Source: Polytrichum commune
Lineage: Eukaryota > Streptophyta > Polytrichopsida > Polytrichales > Polytrichaceae
DNA: 64,000 bases
Assembly (NCBI GenBank): GCA_950295325.1
Contig: OX485807.1
Coordinates: 42,252,440 to 42,316,439 of the forward strand
Direction: 5' to 3'
Shown here: one piece after another, positions 25,852 through 37,909 of the stretch
Layout: each line of letters starts with the position of its first letter
How positions within the stretch are numbered: the stretch's first letter is position 1
Notes under the pieces: generated by a model
What the model saw: only the letters and a program-made list of their open reading frames with translations
Database searches by the model: none
What the model was told of the DNA's origin: nothing
Translations under genes and position numbers: made by a program

Positions 25852-28831
25852 GTACACATCTTTCATCCTCAGCTATAGCACATTTATTGCAATCATACAG
25901 ATTTGCCTACCGAGAAAATTAGAACAGGAAAAAAAGAAATAAAAAACAACGGTGCAATTTACACCGACATGAATGTGAGCCCATTTGCCTTATAATTTAC
26001 ACAGTTGAACCAGATAGCATTATAAGGTTTAGTGCCCTCCTTTTGAAAGGTAGTTTGCCTATCAACTTATGTGGTAACTTCAAGCAAGTCAAATGTTTCT
26101 TTGACAGTATTTCTTCATGCTGGTAGTGATGAAGGTCAAATTCCTGCTCTTGTTTGATCAAAATTGATGTGTTTCTATTTACACCTCCAGATCTCTGGAT
26201 GCAGACATTTTGCAATTTTGGGGAGTGGATGGGTGGAATTTCTCACCCAATGCTTGTATTGCAGGAGAATGTCTTAAATGCTCATCTTCAGTACGTAGCA
26301 AAATATGTTGGATATGTTGGAAATGCCCATGCTCAAGTTACATCCATAGGCTGGCACTCTCTCCAGTTTTGACTCTTGGGTTTATTTCATGTGGAAATTT
26401 GAAATTTCTTCACACTTATATATTTGTAGGCATGTGATGAGTAACTTGTTACAGAACAACCTTGGATACATTTCAAAGTAGACGAATGATCTGGATTGAG
26501 TTTATTAACAGCCCACTGTCCTTGCCTGGGGACTACGTAAAGATTGAAATTTTACATCGCAATTTGCAGGAGTTGTTGTGAGTACATATGCCTTGATGGC
26601 GCACTTTGGTATCATTACTTCTCTCCATTCATGCTTACTTAAGTTAGTATAGAAATGTGAGTGGTGGAATACATGTGCTCAAATGTACACATTCCAAACA
26701 AGTTAACTTTCTGTGACAAAATGATTTTTTGTCTTATTGAGACAAATGGTGATTCACAAATAGATCACTTCTTCATGTCCATGGAATGGCAAGTCCTCTG
26801 CAAGTGGTCACATGTGTTGGATTTCTGGGTGCTTTGGTGGCAGGGTATTCTAGTTGTGTCTGAATGATGTGGACCATGTTGAGTCAAAGGAGAAATTCAG
26901 ATTTCATAAAATAGTATTGTTTTCGAAAGCACTGGTGTACGATCAGATGTGGGAGCTTAGTGTTATTGTAAGAGTTGTTAACCTCCAAGGCGAGATCCAT
27001 GACTCGTCAACCTGAGAAAGATTATTGAATTTTCTCACCTAAGATATGATGCCAGTTGTGTTATTATCAATTCCAAAGTGAATATGCAGTGACCTCCCTG
27101 TTTACTTTGAATATATATATATATATTTTTTTTTAATTTTTTTAATTTTTTTTCCTTGTCCAAAACTAGACATACTACTCCAAAATCAACAAAATCATAA
27201 TCAAGGCATAATACAAAAAAATTCTTGGAAATACTCATGAATCCAAGCATTGACAATAGTAACATCTTTTGTTTGCAGAAGGGTATTTATATTTGGACTA
27301 TGAACAGGGCCCGTGCTCTCTAAATTATTGCCGCTAGAATCCGAGCAAAGGCCTCGGCTGTTGCTACGTGTGCGTTGGGTACGTTTCAGAATCAACCCTT
27401 TTTATGTAGTATTTTTAAATGCTTTGTTGTGAGAGGCTTTATAACATTATATAACTACAATTAGACATTCCATTCTAATAATACTAGTACAATGCTTCAT
27501 CCAAGTTTTCCTGCCAATGCAACGCACTATTGTGAGAATAAACAGAGTATAATTCCGAATAAATTTGGCTTATTCCCAGCCCCACCCAACATACAAACTC
27601 AATTGAAAAAGTTATGTTTGCGTCATCTAGATAAGATATTTCAAACAATCAATGCGTCCTTCTGTTGTGCTTTTTATTTTAATTTCACTGAAATGATATG
27701 GTAGTAATTGGGTTTCCAGTGACATAGTTTACAAAGTTTTTGTTAATAGTCTTGGTCCTCCTAAGTTTGTTGTAGACAACTAAATTCCTAGTTGCACTCA
27801 TATTCTTGTATCCATTAAGTCTATTAGAGATAGATTTTCTTTCCTTTTTCATAACGTTGTATTAGACAACCTCAAGCCTTTCTTCCCTCAAAGTTGATAC
27901 TAGTCTTATCTCGCGGAAGTCACTGCACTCCGTTATTCTAGGGAATTGGCCTTTTTGACACCATCTTGATGTACTTTGAATCCCATGGCATATTTTGGTC
28001 TATTGCAAAAGCAATTTTGTGTTATTTCATTTCATCAAAGAAGTTTGACTATTGGCTTCATATCTGTATGCTTTGTTGCATCGGATGCAAAGTGAGTTGT
28101 CAATTATGCTTGCTTCCGCAGGAAATCAACATTCACATCTCTCTATCTCTATAAGAAGATGCATTTTAGAGAGAAGAGCCCGGTCTTGGAAGAGACCATT
28201 GTTAGTATGCCATGCAAAAGACTCCTAGAGACATAATTCACTTCTCTTCACTTGATGTTACCCAAGTGTTGTGAGTGAATTGTGCAAGATATGTTTGTTG
28301 TTTTTTTTTTTGCTTTCGACTTAGTATTTTTTAATGTGAAATTGGACTTCTTTGATTAAGACTTATTTGAGCATGTTCGGCACATGGACATGTAGATATT
28401 GAGCTTGCATATATATTGAGCAAATCATGATTGAGTAAGGTCTGAAGTTCAATCCTACATATTCTTGTTGCCTTTTAGATGAACTTGGTGTAAGCAAACT
28501 ACTAGAGGTTTTAGGTTTCATGTTTAGAGTGCATGAGATTGCCCATGTGCCAAGTGATCTACAATATTGCACACCGCTTCTTCTACGAGGGCCTCCTCCT
28601 CCCACCAACAGTGGAGTTTGGGCCCCGAGTGGCTAGTTTCAAGATCATTTTTTTACTTTTAGCATCCTTGAATCCTACTTTATCTACCACCACATCACTA
28701 ATTTGCACATTATCAACTTCTTTAATGGGTTCATTGTCAACTGCATCATATGGGCACCATCTCTTTCATCCAACATACCTATAAGTTCCTCCTCAATAGG
28801 TATATAGGGATTGTTTAGATCAAATTCTAGT
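25852..28831. other. Intergenic, no gene recognised
   Basis: Several frames of 60-85 codons on both strands lack recognisable motifs. A short right-terminus-like motif AGTGACCTCCCTG occurs near 27090 without a visible partner. Confidence 0.35.
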
Positions 28832-29175
28832 CTTGGGGGGGTAGTCATTGGTTGGAGTAGCAATATACGTGCGAACAAATGATAGGGTATTTTAAAAACA
28901 TGGGGGCTAAAAATTATAAATGGACTTAAGAGTAATATAGGGTATCAAAAATGGCACTGGACATCTTTAAAGTACTATAGGGTATGGAATAATAGGTAAT
29001 TTGGAATTATAAGTAATGCAAGCCATTTTTCTATTAACCCAAAGTAGAAATTTACATAATGATAGCATGTGAAAAAAAGAAGAGAATTGAAAGTAATACC
29101 CCCCTATAAAATAGTGGTTGTTCGCACCTATATCCTTAACTTTTTAACACATTGCCCCCCCCCCCCCCCCCCGAG
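28832..29175. mobile_element. hAT-like non-autonomous element E6 with poly-G/C ends (344 bp)
   Basis: The left end CTTGGGGGGG and right end CCCCCCCGAG are inverted, with inner matching blocks GTGCGAACAA and TTGTTCGCAC. The flanks are ATTCTAGT (28824-28831) and ATTCCAGT (29176-29183), an 8-bp duplication with one change. The right end includes a long C run that probably expanded by slippage. Non-coding. Confidence 0.7.
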
Positions 29176-30396
29176 ATTCCAGTTCATAAATGATGAACTT
29201 GTGTGCATTCATGGCGGGTCCAATTTCACTATATGCAAATACTAATGCCAATTGTTTGAGTAAGGTAGTAGGGTTTAGGCTTAGGGTCTCTGGCAATTTC
29301 ATCCAAGTTGTAAAATTTCATAGCCTCATTTTCATCCAAATTAACAATTATTGAGATGAATTCATTGAAGAGGGGAGCATGTTTTTTATAAATCCTATTA
29401 ACAATTGACAATTAACACTTACTGTTGGGGGAGCTCAATTTCGCTTAACGCACATGCGATTTTTACACTTATTGAGGTAACACATATTGAGGGTGGACTA
29501 CATTTCAATCTCTTTTCAAGACATGTCTTTTTGTTGTTTGTTCACACAATTAACCACACACCAGTCAAATGTTGGTGTCGAACAAAAAAAAGTTGATTAA
29601 GGCCCATTTCCATTATATGACTTCTCTCTAGATACATCTAGAGAACATGGATGACACATATTAAATGTAGACATCCCTAATGTGATTGCTTTTCTTAATC
29701 GTATATGAATTTTTCAATGGTATGTGGTTAGGTGTGACTACAAGAATGAATACTAGAAAGAGATGTGCTCAAAAGAGATTGGACTTTGTGCTTTAAATTT
29801 GATAATCATTCTAGACTCAATAGTCAACGAAACTAGGGGGGCACTTATATGACCATTTAAGGAGCACATGAATCTTAAATTGGAAATGAATAAGATATTT
29901 GTATGAGCTTTAAAATTTAGGAGGAAAGTCGATACAACCTCAATTTGGACTTGCTAACCATATTACAATAATTGTATGTTTCATATCCTAGGTGAAGTGG
30001 GCTAGCCAAAAGTGGGTGTAGAGATAAAAGTGTCCGTTTAAGACCCACTTACCTTGTCATTTTCTCAAGTTTGAACATTGCCCCCCTGTCCCATGATGAG
30101 AATATCATGACTATCGAGATTGTTGAGTGCAACATTTACCCAAAACCAACGTAGATACAACTGAAAATAAACACTATGTGCCACACTCATACATTTAAAG
30201 CCTCTAAATGTTTGGATTTAGTTTATAATGTTGGTTTTGGAAAATGAAATGAAATGAAATTGATTTTAAAGTTTGGGAAGCCGAAATGGCTAATGGGACT
30301 GCAAGTACATCAAGATGGTTTCAAAGTGGCTAATTCTCTAGAGCAGCGGAGTGTGGGTACGATTGTAAAGAACCATGCTATCTTATGACATGTTTA
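29176..30396. other. Intergenic with degenerate repeat fragments
   Basis: No gene. Phrases such as AGATTGGACT and TTCTTAATTGGAC-like words recall the element at 52501-52880, so this is probably older repeat debris. Confidence 0.35.
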
Positions 30397-31388
30397 CACT
30401 ACACTAAATATTGTATACAGTGTCACCAATTCTATTTGTCTTGCTCAATCTCAGGGTGATCACACCCCCTTACGTTTCATAACCACGTGTGATAAAAGTT
30501 TGCTACCCTATATTATATGCCATAGATAATTTTAAAAATTATGATATTTTTTACACATATACATGATCATTGATAATATCATTTGTATTTTTTATAAAAA
30601 AATTAGTCATCTTCCTTTTTGTAGTAAAATGAAACCACATGTGGTAAAATTTCGCTACCCTATATTATATGCCATAGATAATTTAAAAAATTATGATATT
30701 TTTTCTACATATATATGATCATTGATAATATCTTTTGTATGTTTTTTTGAAATTTTTAGTCATCTTAATTTTTGTAGTAAATGTTTTAGTTTGATTCCGT
30801 GTTATTCTAGTTAGAAACGGTATGTTTCATAAAGAAAAGAAAATAATTCATCGAATTTGGTTATCATTTTTTACTATGTAATAGATACCGTGTATATCTC
30901 CTCATAAAAAAATTAAAAAAAAATTAAAAAAAAAACTTCTGACCCATTTTGGTGATGCTTTATGTAAAAAGTAGGATTTTTTTTTTAATAGCACGTGGTG
31001 TTCAACTTGACAATGGAGTGCACCCCCCGGGTGCTCAATCCTTATTCTAAACCACTTATGTAGAGTCACCAACATTAAATCTAAACCTAACACTACTTAT
31101 CTTCTTCTTCTTTTAAATTGGGCATTGTAGATGTACAATGTTGTAATAATTGTCATTTTAAAAATAATCTTTCATCCAAATTTCAATCATCCAATGTGCC
31201 AACAATGTATTACAAAAATGTTAGGATGAAAAATATACTATACTTTGGTTCAATAATGGGCAGTGGATGCGCTAAAAGTAATTGGGGATGACATGAATTG
31301 TAAACTTATTCGTAAGACGTGTCATTAGAAAAAGTTGCCACAATGACATAAAAAAACATATAACACTAAATACACTATTTAGTGTGTG
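30397..31388. mobile_element. CTACACTAAA inverted-repeat element, copy B, interrupted
   Basis: The left part begins CACTACACTAAATATTGTAT and the right part ends TACACTATTTAGTGTGTG. The body is homologous to 17741-18123 once the nested element at 30450-31031 and one copy of its 8-bp duplication are removed. Confidence 0.75.
30450..31031. mobile_element. hAT-like non-autonomous element E3 (582 bp), nested
   Basis: A perfect 8-bp direct repeat TGCTCAAT flanks it (30442-30449 and 31032-31039). The ends are CTCAGGGTGATCAC and, inverted, CCCGGGGGGTGCAC. The interior is homologous to E2 (15892-16283) but contains an internal tandem duplication of about 165 bp beginning around the CTACCCTATATTATATGCCA block, which explains its greater length. 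Non-coding. Confidence 0.85.
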
Positions 31389-31769
31389 ACCACCATGATA
31401 TGAATATGAATTCTCTCATTTGTTGAGAAGGAGTAGCAACCCCACTTTGTTTTACACAAGGTCATAAAAAATTAAGAGTGAATATGTCAGAGAATCGATT
31501 TTACATGTCCAATTGGATAACGATTGGTGGTCACCTAGATTCTGCAGCAAGAGTACTCAAATAGATTCTTCCAACAAAGAATGGAGATGATCTTGTGAGG
31601 AGACATTTATAATTCTAAATCAAATATGTTTGTCTAACGTGTATTTTACTCTTAAAAAATTTACTGTGTTGATTAACATCAAAAACACTACATCCCGGTC
31701 TAAGTCCACCTTACACAACGTCATATGATAATTTATTTATTTATCAATGGTTAAGTATTTTTTGCGGTC

Positions 31770-32441
31770 ATGACTTTGGAATGCCAACCATGGCCACAAG
31801 AAATCCTTAATCATTTTTTCTTCATGGGCCTTGGCCAAGTGTGTAAAACGGCACTTAGCATGAGGCTTGATGTTAGAGTGAAAACATGGTCAAACATCTG
31901 TAACTTGAAGATCATGTTTGTAACTTATAGGGATAGAGTAAATTTGGACAAGGAGGTTATCTACGGTGAGATCGCCTTCATTTACTATTTCAAAAAAGCA
32001 AACCCAAAAGGCTTATAAATCATGTACATATCTCAAGACTCTAATTCAAAAGAGGCCTCGAGGAGGTACGTGTTCACAACACTTACCATCGGGGAGGATA
32101 AAAACATTGATTTCCATGTAGAGTCCAAAGATTACCTTTTATTAAGACAATTCAACATCTACATCGGAATCAAAGACCCAAATTAGTGTATTGAAGTTAA
32201 TTTAGTATAAATCAATAATAAGCCTATAAGGGTATATTTTTACTGCAACCCTGATGGTAGATGTTAGGAAACGAATAATTTGGACATGACAACTTTGTAA
32301 GTTACCAATAATGGAAGCTTGGATGCTGCAAAAGTATGGGAAGAGCATGAATCCTTAAATACAGTTGTTATCTCTCGTTAGCCGGACATTGAAGACCATT
32401 GTGTATTTTTTTACAAAGTTTTGCAAGTTTTTGACATTTGA
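31770..32441 (+). pseudogene. Decayed 223-codon reading frame, unrecognised
   Basis: From the ATG at 31770 a single frame runs to the stop at 32439-32441 with no frameshift but six internal stops; the first is at 32016-32018. Segments include MTLECQPWPQEILNHFFFMG, RRYVFTTLTIGEDKNIDFHV, SKDYLLLRQFNIYIGIKDPN, NNKPIRVYFYCNPDG and AAKVWEEHESLNTVVI. All six stops are TAA or TAG, each one C-to-T change away from a glutamine codon. No family recognised. Confidence 0.55.
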
Positions 32442-34742
32442 CACGCAAAATCTTGCACAAAAATTAACTACACATCAATTGACGAGCACGGTTTAGATTG
32501 TGACATGTAGTGTGACTTGTGAAGAAAAAAACCACACGTCAATTGACACTTCAGAAACTAAAATGACACGTACTACTAGGCATATGACATTGAGGTGACA
32601 TTTGAGAAGCAAATATACATGTCAATTGACATTCATTTTTGTTTTTGAAAACGTCATGTGACACTTTGGACTTGAAGTTGAATGACAAATGAAATTTGTC
32701 AAACATACACATTGTTGAAGAGTCCATACAATTACAATTTTTAATGAATTACTGTGAGCCGAATTTTTGGCCAAATAGTTAAACTATGGACATATTGGAA
32801 GAGTTGGATGAAGCCTCATCCAACCTATGAAAATAGTTAACCATAGTTGCAAGTATTAGCATGGGCTTAGGTGCCTATAGTTGGTAACAGAAACTATCAT
32901 CTTCCCGGCTGAGCTAAGAGGGTTGGCAGGAGAGTTAGGCAAACATTCATTGAGCAATTTTGAGTGCAGAGTTAAACCATAGGTTTGTCTCCCTTGACAC
33001 AGATTGTGTGAGGACAATAGTTAAATTATTTTATGAGTAAATTAAGTAATCACCACAGTGATTGCGGGGTATTGGATTCTACCGAAGTATATTGTTATTT
33101 TGAATTTTGAGTCGATTGAATGGCTGAGTGTGGTCGAACTACTCTCTGTTTGAATTGTTGGAGTGCAAGATTTGAAAACCATTGACTATTGTTGTGAATG
33201 CAATTGACGAAGCTTTGAAGTGATGAAAGAAATTGAGTGATTTTGGATTGATAAGAGTAATGTGATGAACTATTGTCTATCGTCGAGATTATAATGGACT
33301 AAGCCTGAAACATTGAGTGGAATTCAGTGAGTTCAAATAGTGGAGAGCAATGTGAGATTGAGAGAGAGAGAGTTGATCAACCTTTGAGAGAAAGAATATA
33401 TGGATCATAAAGATGAATCAGTGATGAAATAATGGAAATGCAGAGGGAATCACAAAAGGAATTCAAGAGTGAAAGATGATAGTCGGAAGAAGATTGAATA
33501 TTGTGTAACCTTCGTCCAAGTGAAAAGATCATGTCGAAGTTCGGCACTTGAGAGTGGGAGAACAAGGAGGGTTAACCTCCACCGAGAGAGATAAAACCAT
33601 TAGCACAGGGAGTGATATAATGCCCTCTGCGCAAGAGGGAAAATAGTGAAAACATAATATGATATCGGAGAGAGAGAGAGTCGTTAAACCTAAGAAAGGC
33701 AGAGAGGAAGGGTAACAAAAAGGGGGTAGATAAATAATACATATAAACTATGACTATAGTTAAATTAAACACTATAGTATTGTGGTAATTAAATCTGCCA
33801 AGTTGGTCAAATTAGAGAACCATATCAATTGGATGTGATGAGAAAGTAATTTTGATTTGTCTTGTATTGGAACTAACCTTGACCAATTAATGAAAGTATT
33901 GTTGTCAATTGAAGATTCATTGGCCAATGGTTACCAAAGACAATTGTGATACTCAAAGATTATTGTTCTAAAAAATCTATTGTTCTACAATCTCATGACG
34001 AGATGGAAACTTACAGCTATTGACACCCATGCCCTACTGGTGAGAAACAGTGAGAGGAAACCTTGAGAGAAGAGAGAGTAAAAGATGATTGAATGATGTT
34101 TTGGAGTGAAGATAGCAACCCTATTATCTGATTAATGAACTATAATGTGACAAATGCCTGTAATAGACACTAGTAAAGCCTTCCTTTAGCATTTGTACCC
34201 TGGGTTTTGGTTTATTTCCGTCATAGCAAAAACCTAACTATAATTTCACATCACAATTAGCTTCAAAGATCAGCAGAAAGGCACATTTGAGATCAATTCA
34301 TCCCATATTTGAGGGAAAAGGGGGGGGGGTACATGGATGGTAGAAAGGTAAATTCTCATGCAACAATTTGTTCCTGATCAAAAGTCCACACATGAGTTTA
34401 TAATACTTTTGTAAGTAATTTATGCCTGACAAATTTAATAGGCATTCACACCCGAAACCAAAATCCTCCAAAATTGTGTGTGAGTTTATGTGGTTACTTT
34501 TCTTGATTGGACATCCATATTTAAGTGGTACATGGCAAAGCTCAAAGTAAAGAATAGACATCAAGATTTGCATGTCTCATAACAAAATTGGATTATTATG
34601 ACATGGTTGTAAATGATATAAACATTAGAGTCTATGTATTTAATACAATTAGGGAAACTTACATGATACTATTCACTTTGACCTCTTCTAACTTCAGCAT
34701 TTTAACTCTTAATTCTGAAACTTGAAATGACAATCTTTGTGA
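32442..34742. other. Intergenic, GA-rich patches, no gene recognised
   Basis: Long purine-rich stretches occur around 33.2-34.1 kb, with short GA runs at 33360-33371 and 33666-33680. No domain or terminal repeat was found. Confidence 0.35.
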
Positions 34743-35597
34743 CATGGGGAGGTCATTGGCGAAAATCGTAAAAACGACGTGCAACAGGGTGTAATATATT
34801 CATTGTAAGTAAATTTTGCAAAAACATACATATATTTTTAAAATAATGAAACATGTTTACATGTAAAATACCATCGCATATAATGGCCTTTTTTATCTAG
34901 TCAGTACATGTAAAATAACGTGGAAACAATTACTAGGGGTAGCGGGTCTATGCTAGTGAATGAAAAAAACAATTTTCTGTTGAAAATGCTTGGATGGATG
35001 ACTTCGCACGCTGGCTTGCTTGAACGTTACTGAACCAACGGTTCCAATGTGGAGTTAATGGTCTGTACCCACGTGTTGGGAGGGAAAATTTCGACACTTT
35101 ATTTGACTTTATTTTACAATCTAAGACAATGCTTCAGTTGCATGCCTTTGCCTCAGGTATATTGTTTTGATTTAGTTCATGTGAGTTTAGCATTGTAGTT
35201 GAACTTCATAATTCATGGTTGTAAGAAGAGAAATATTCTTCATGAAAAAAATGTCGCTTATAGAACCAAAATAAAATGGGGTGTACAAAATAAAATGTGG
35301 TTTAAGAAAAAAAAAGTGGACAACAATTGGGATCTGAGAAAAAAATTGGGGTAAAGTCTAAAAAATCGGTTACTTGGAATATAAGACAAAAATGTAGTAT
35401 AAATCAAATAGGATATTTTTAAATGATTCCACCAAAAAAATATAACGACTGATAGGGTGTATTAAAATGCAAGCATTTACCTTTATTTTGAAAAACACCA
35501 TACCTTAGAAAAAAAATTGCAAGGTAAATAGCCCCCCGATAAATAGGTCGTGAGCGCACGTGTATGCATTAATTAAAGAGGGAGTGACCTCCCCGTG
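34743..35597. mobile_element. hAT-like non-autonomous element E4 (855 bp)
   Basis: The left end CATGGGGAGGTCATT matches the inverted right end CACGGGGAGGTCACT at 13 of 15 positions. A perfect 8-bp direct repeat CTTTGTGA flanks it (34735-34742 and 35598-35605). Non-coding interior. The block GGTAAATAGCCCC near its right end is shared with E5. Confidence 0.9.
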
Positions 35598-35690
35598 CTT
35601 TGTGATTCAAAATTGTTAACAATACAATACAAGGTAAGTTCCAAGCCGATCCAAGAGCCATTAAGGTTGTTGGAGTTGGAAGTGCCACAT

Positions 35691-36434
35691 AAGGTAGAGG
35701 GTGCTAAAACCAACATACCACTCAAAATCCACACCCATAAACGCCTCCCAATTGCCATACTCTACTACCTTGAATTGTTCCCCACGGTGGAGGAGTGCCT
35801 ATGCTCACATAGTGACAGTTTTAGGTGTCATTAGTGGCGCCATCTCAATTGGCCTTCACTACCTCCATATAAGATAAGTAACAGGCTCCACTATATCTCG
35901 GGTGGTTCAAGGTGGGTTTGGGGTGGCTTGTCGGTGCTTATTCTAGCCATTCTATTCACTGGGGAGGGGGGAGATGGTTCTAGCCATTCTATTTACAAAG
36001 CACATGGGGGGTTCAGTTATGGACACAAAGGGGGTGAATTCTAGGCATAAAGGGGGTCGGTACATGGGATGCAATGTGATGGTTTTGCAATCCAACCGGG
36101 TGGAATCATGGAGATATATGAACATGTGGCTTTGCACACCGTTACTAGTTGGGATTTGATCTAGCTTGAGTCCAGTTTCCAACTATGTTGTGTTGGTTCT
36201 AGGCAATCTTGTGTTGGTTATAGGCAATGAAGGTGGGGCCCCTCATCATATGCAAGGTCGTCATACACGGGACCTAAGGATTAGCTTAAGGAAGCCAGTG
36301 GCTTTGACTTTGAATATTCAATTGAGGCTAAAAATATTTTTCTTTTTCTTTTTCTTTGAATATTTTAGATATTAACCACATAGCCATATGCATGTGCAAT
36401 TGCTTAAAGTGTTGGTTTAAGCACCCTCTACCTT
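35691..36434 (+). mobile_element. GGTAGAGGGTGCT-type inverted-repeat element, uninterrupted copy (744 bp)
   Basis: The termini AAGGTAGAGGGTGCT and, inverted, AAGGTAGAGGGTGCT flank a non-coding body homologous to 7326-8957 on the other strand. It contains GTTTTGCA at 36082-36089, the empty form of the site into which E1 inserted in the other copy. No clear target duplication was found. Confidence 0.75.
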
Positions 36435-36827
36435 ACCTTGTTTGAGTTTGTATCGGGTTTGAGCATATGGTTCCCATCTCAATAAGTTAGTACATAAAAT
36501 AACAAAATATCCACCCTTCAAAACATGTGTTTGAAGCTGAGCTGGAGAGCTTGAGTCACTCTACAAAATTGCAAGGAAAAGCATTCCAGGACAGAATCGA
36601 ATTCCATGGGAAAAATCCTTAACAATCAGTGCACTGTGAATCTAACTTAACGTGTTTTTTAAAAAACCATTCATACCATTTTTGCTTGCAATTTGGAATC
36701 TTTAGGGGTAGGTAATGTAGGACCTACTAAGATTTGTCTTATTATAGTGGGTTATCATTTGAGGATTTTGTTTCATACCACCTACCACATGTGTAGTGGT
36801 AAAAATTTGCCTCTTAGAGGTTGATTT

Positions 36828-36994
36828 CATAACATTATTTAGATCCATAACAATGTTTTGTGGGATTGACAATATTCCATGTAGTATTCCCGGATTTTCC
36901 CCACATTCAGAGTGAATGTGGGGAATATCCGGGAATACTACGTGGAATATTGTCAATCCTACAAAACATTGTTATGGATCTAAATAATGTTATG
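36828..36994. repeat. Near-perfect 82-bp palindrome with 3-bp loop
   Basis: Arms 36828-36909 and 36913-36994 pair at 79 of 82 positions around a GAG centre. The transcript would form a very long hairpin on either strand. It could be a foldback transposon or a source of small RNAs. Confidence 0.95.
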
Positions 36995-37578
36995 TTTTTT
37001 TATTCATCCTAGTTTAAGTTTTACTATACTAAACCGGGGTCTTTGATTCAGTAGTTAATTTCGTTTCCAATAGTAATCCCCAAGCTCTACACAACATTGG
37101 TTATTCCATTTAGTGCGTGTGGTACTAATTCCCAAAACATGCACTATTCCAAAATTAATGAGGGTTGAAACTTTTGTTGAGTGATACGAAATTCATGAAT
37201 ACATGCTCATTAATCATACCTTTCAAGAAAATTAGTCCATGCTCTAACGTGCTTGTAGAGTGCATAATGTGTTTTGGTGAGCTTGAGAAGGCTTCTTCTT
37301 CTTCTTCTTCTTCTTTACAATTGACACCACTCACTTATAAACCGTTTACTAACACTTAGAGATTGAAGGGAGCTTATATTGAGAGTTTCCAAAACTGTGA
37401 CACTTTGGGCTCCCCAGACCCTAGTAGACCTTATGTTGGCACTAATTTCATGGTGTACATAAATTAGTATCACCTTCACTAATTTCCACATGCACTATTA
37501 GCCCACCCTCACTAAATGGGATATTTAGTGTAGTAATAATCATTTCCACCTTCCCCCTCTTCTAGTTTTCTCTCCCAC
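36995..37578. other. Intergenic
   Basis: No gene recognised. A short (CTT)n run lies near 37290-37314. Confidence 0.4.
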
Positions 37579-37909
37579 CACTAGTAGAAAACTATGCCCA
37601 AAAAAACCACAACCGAAATTGGCTACGGCTCTTTTGTTCAGCCTGACCTACAATTGCTAAACGCCTACAAAATTTTCTTTTTTCATTTTGCGACTGTAAT
37701 TCTACAAAATTTGGGGCATGTGGTATACCATTGGAAAGGTATTTTCAAGAATTTTCTAACGGTATATTATACGCCCCCAAATTCCTAAAATATCAGTTGA
37801 TAGATAAAAAAACAAATCTACAATCGTTTAACTACTGCAAATCAGGTTGGTAAAAAGAACTGCAACCGATTTCAGCTGCAATTCTTTTTGGCATAGTTTT
37901 CTACTAGTG
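37579..37909. mobile_element. CACTA-like miniature element (331 bp)
   Basis: Perfect 20-bp terminal inverted repeats, CACTAGTAGAAAACTATGCC, with the 3-bp direct repeat CAC on both sides (37576-37578 and 37910-37912). CACTA ends and 3-bp duplications are characteristic of the CACTA/CMC superfamily. Subterminal blocks with ACAACCGA and inverted TCGGTTGC-like words continue the symmetry. No transposase. Confidence 0.9.

Noticed and set aside
27080-27100. AGTGACCTCCCTG, like the right end of the hAT-like elements
   Set aside because: No inverted partner or 8-bp duplication could be located upstream.
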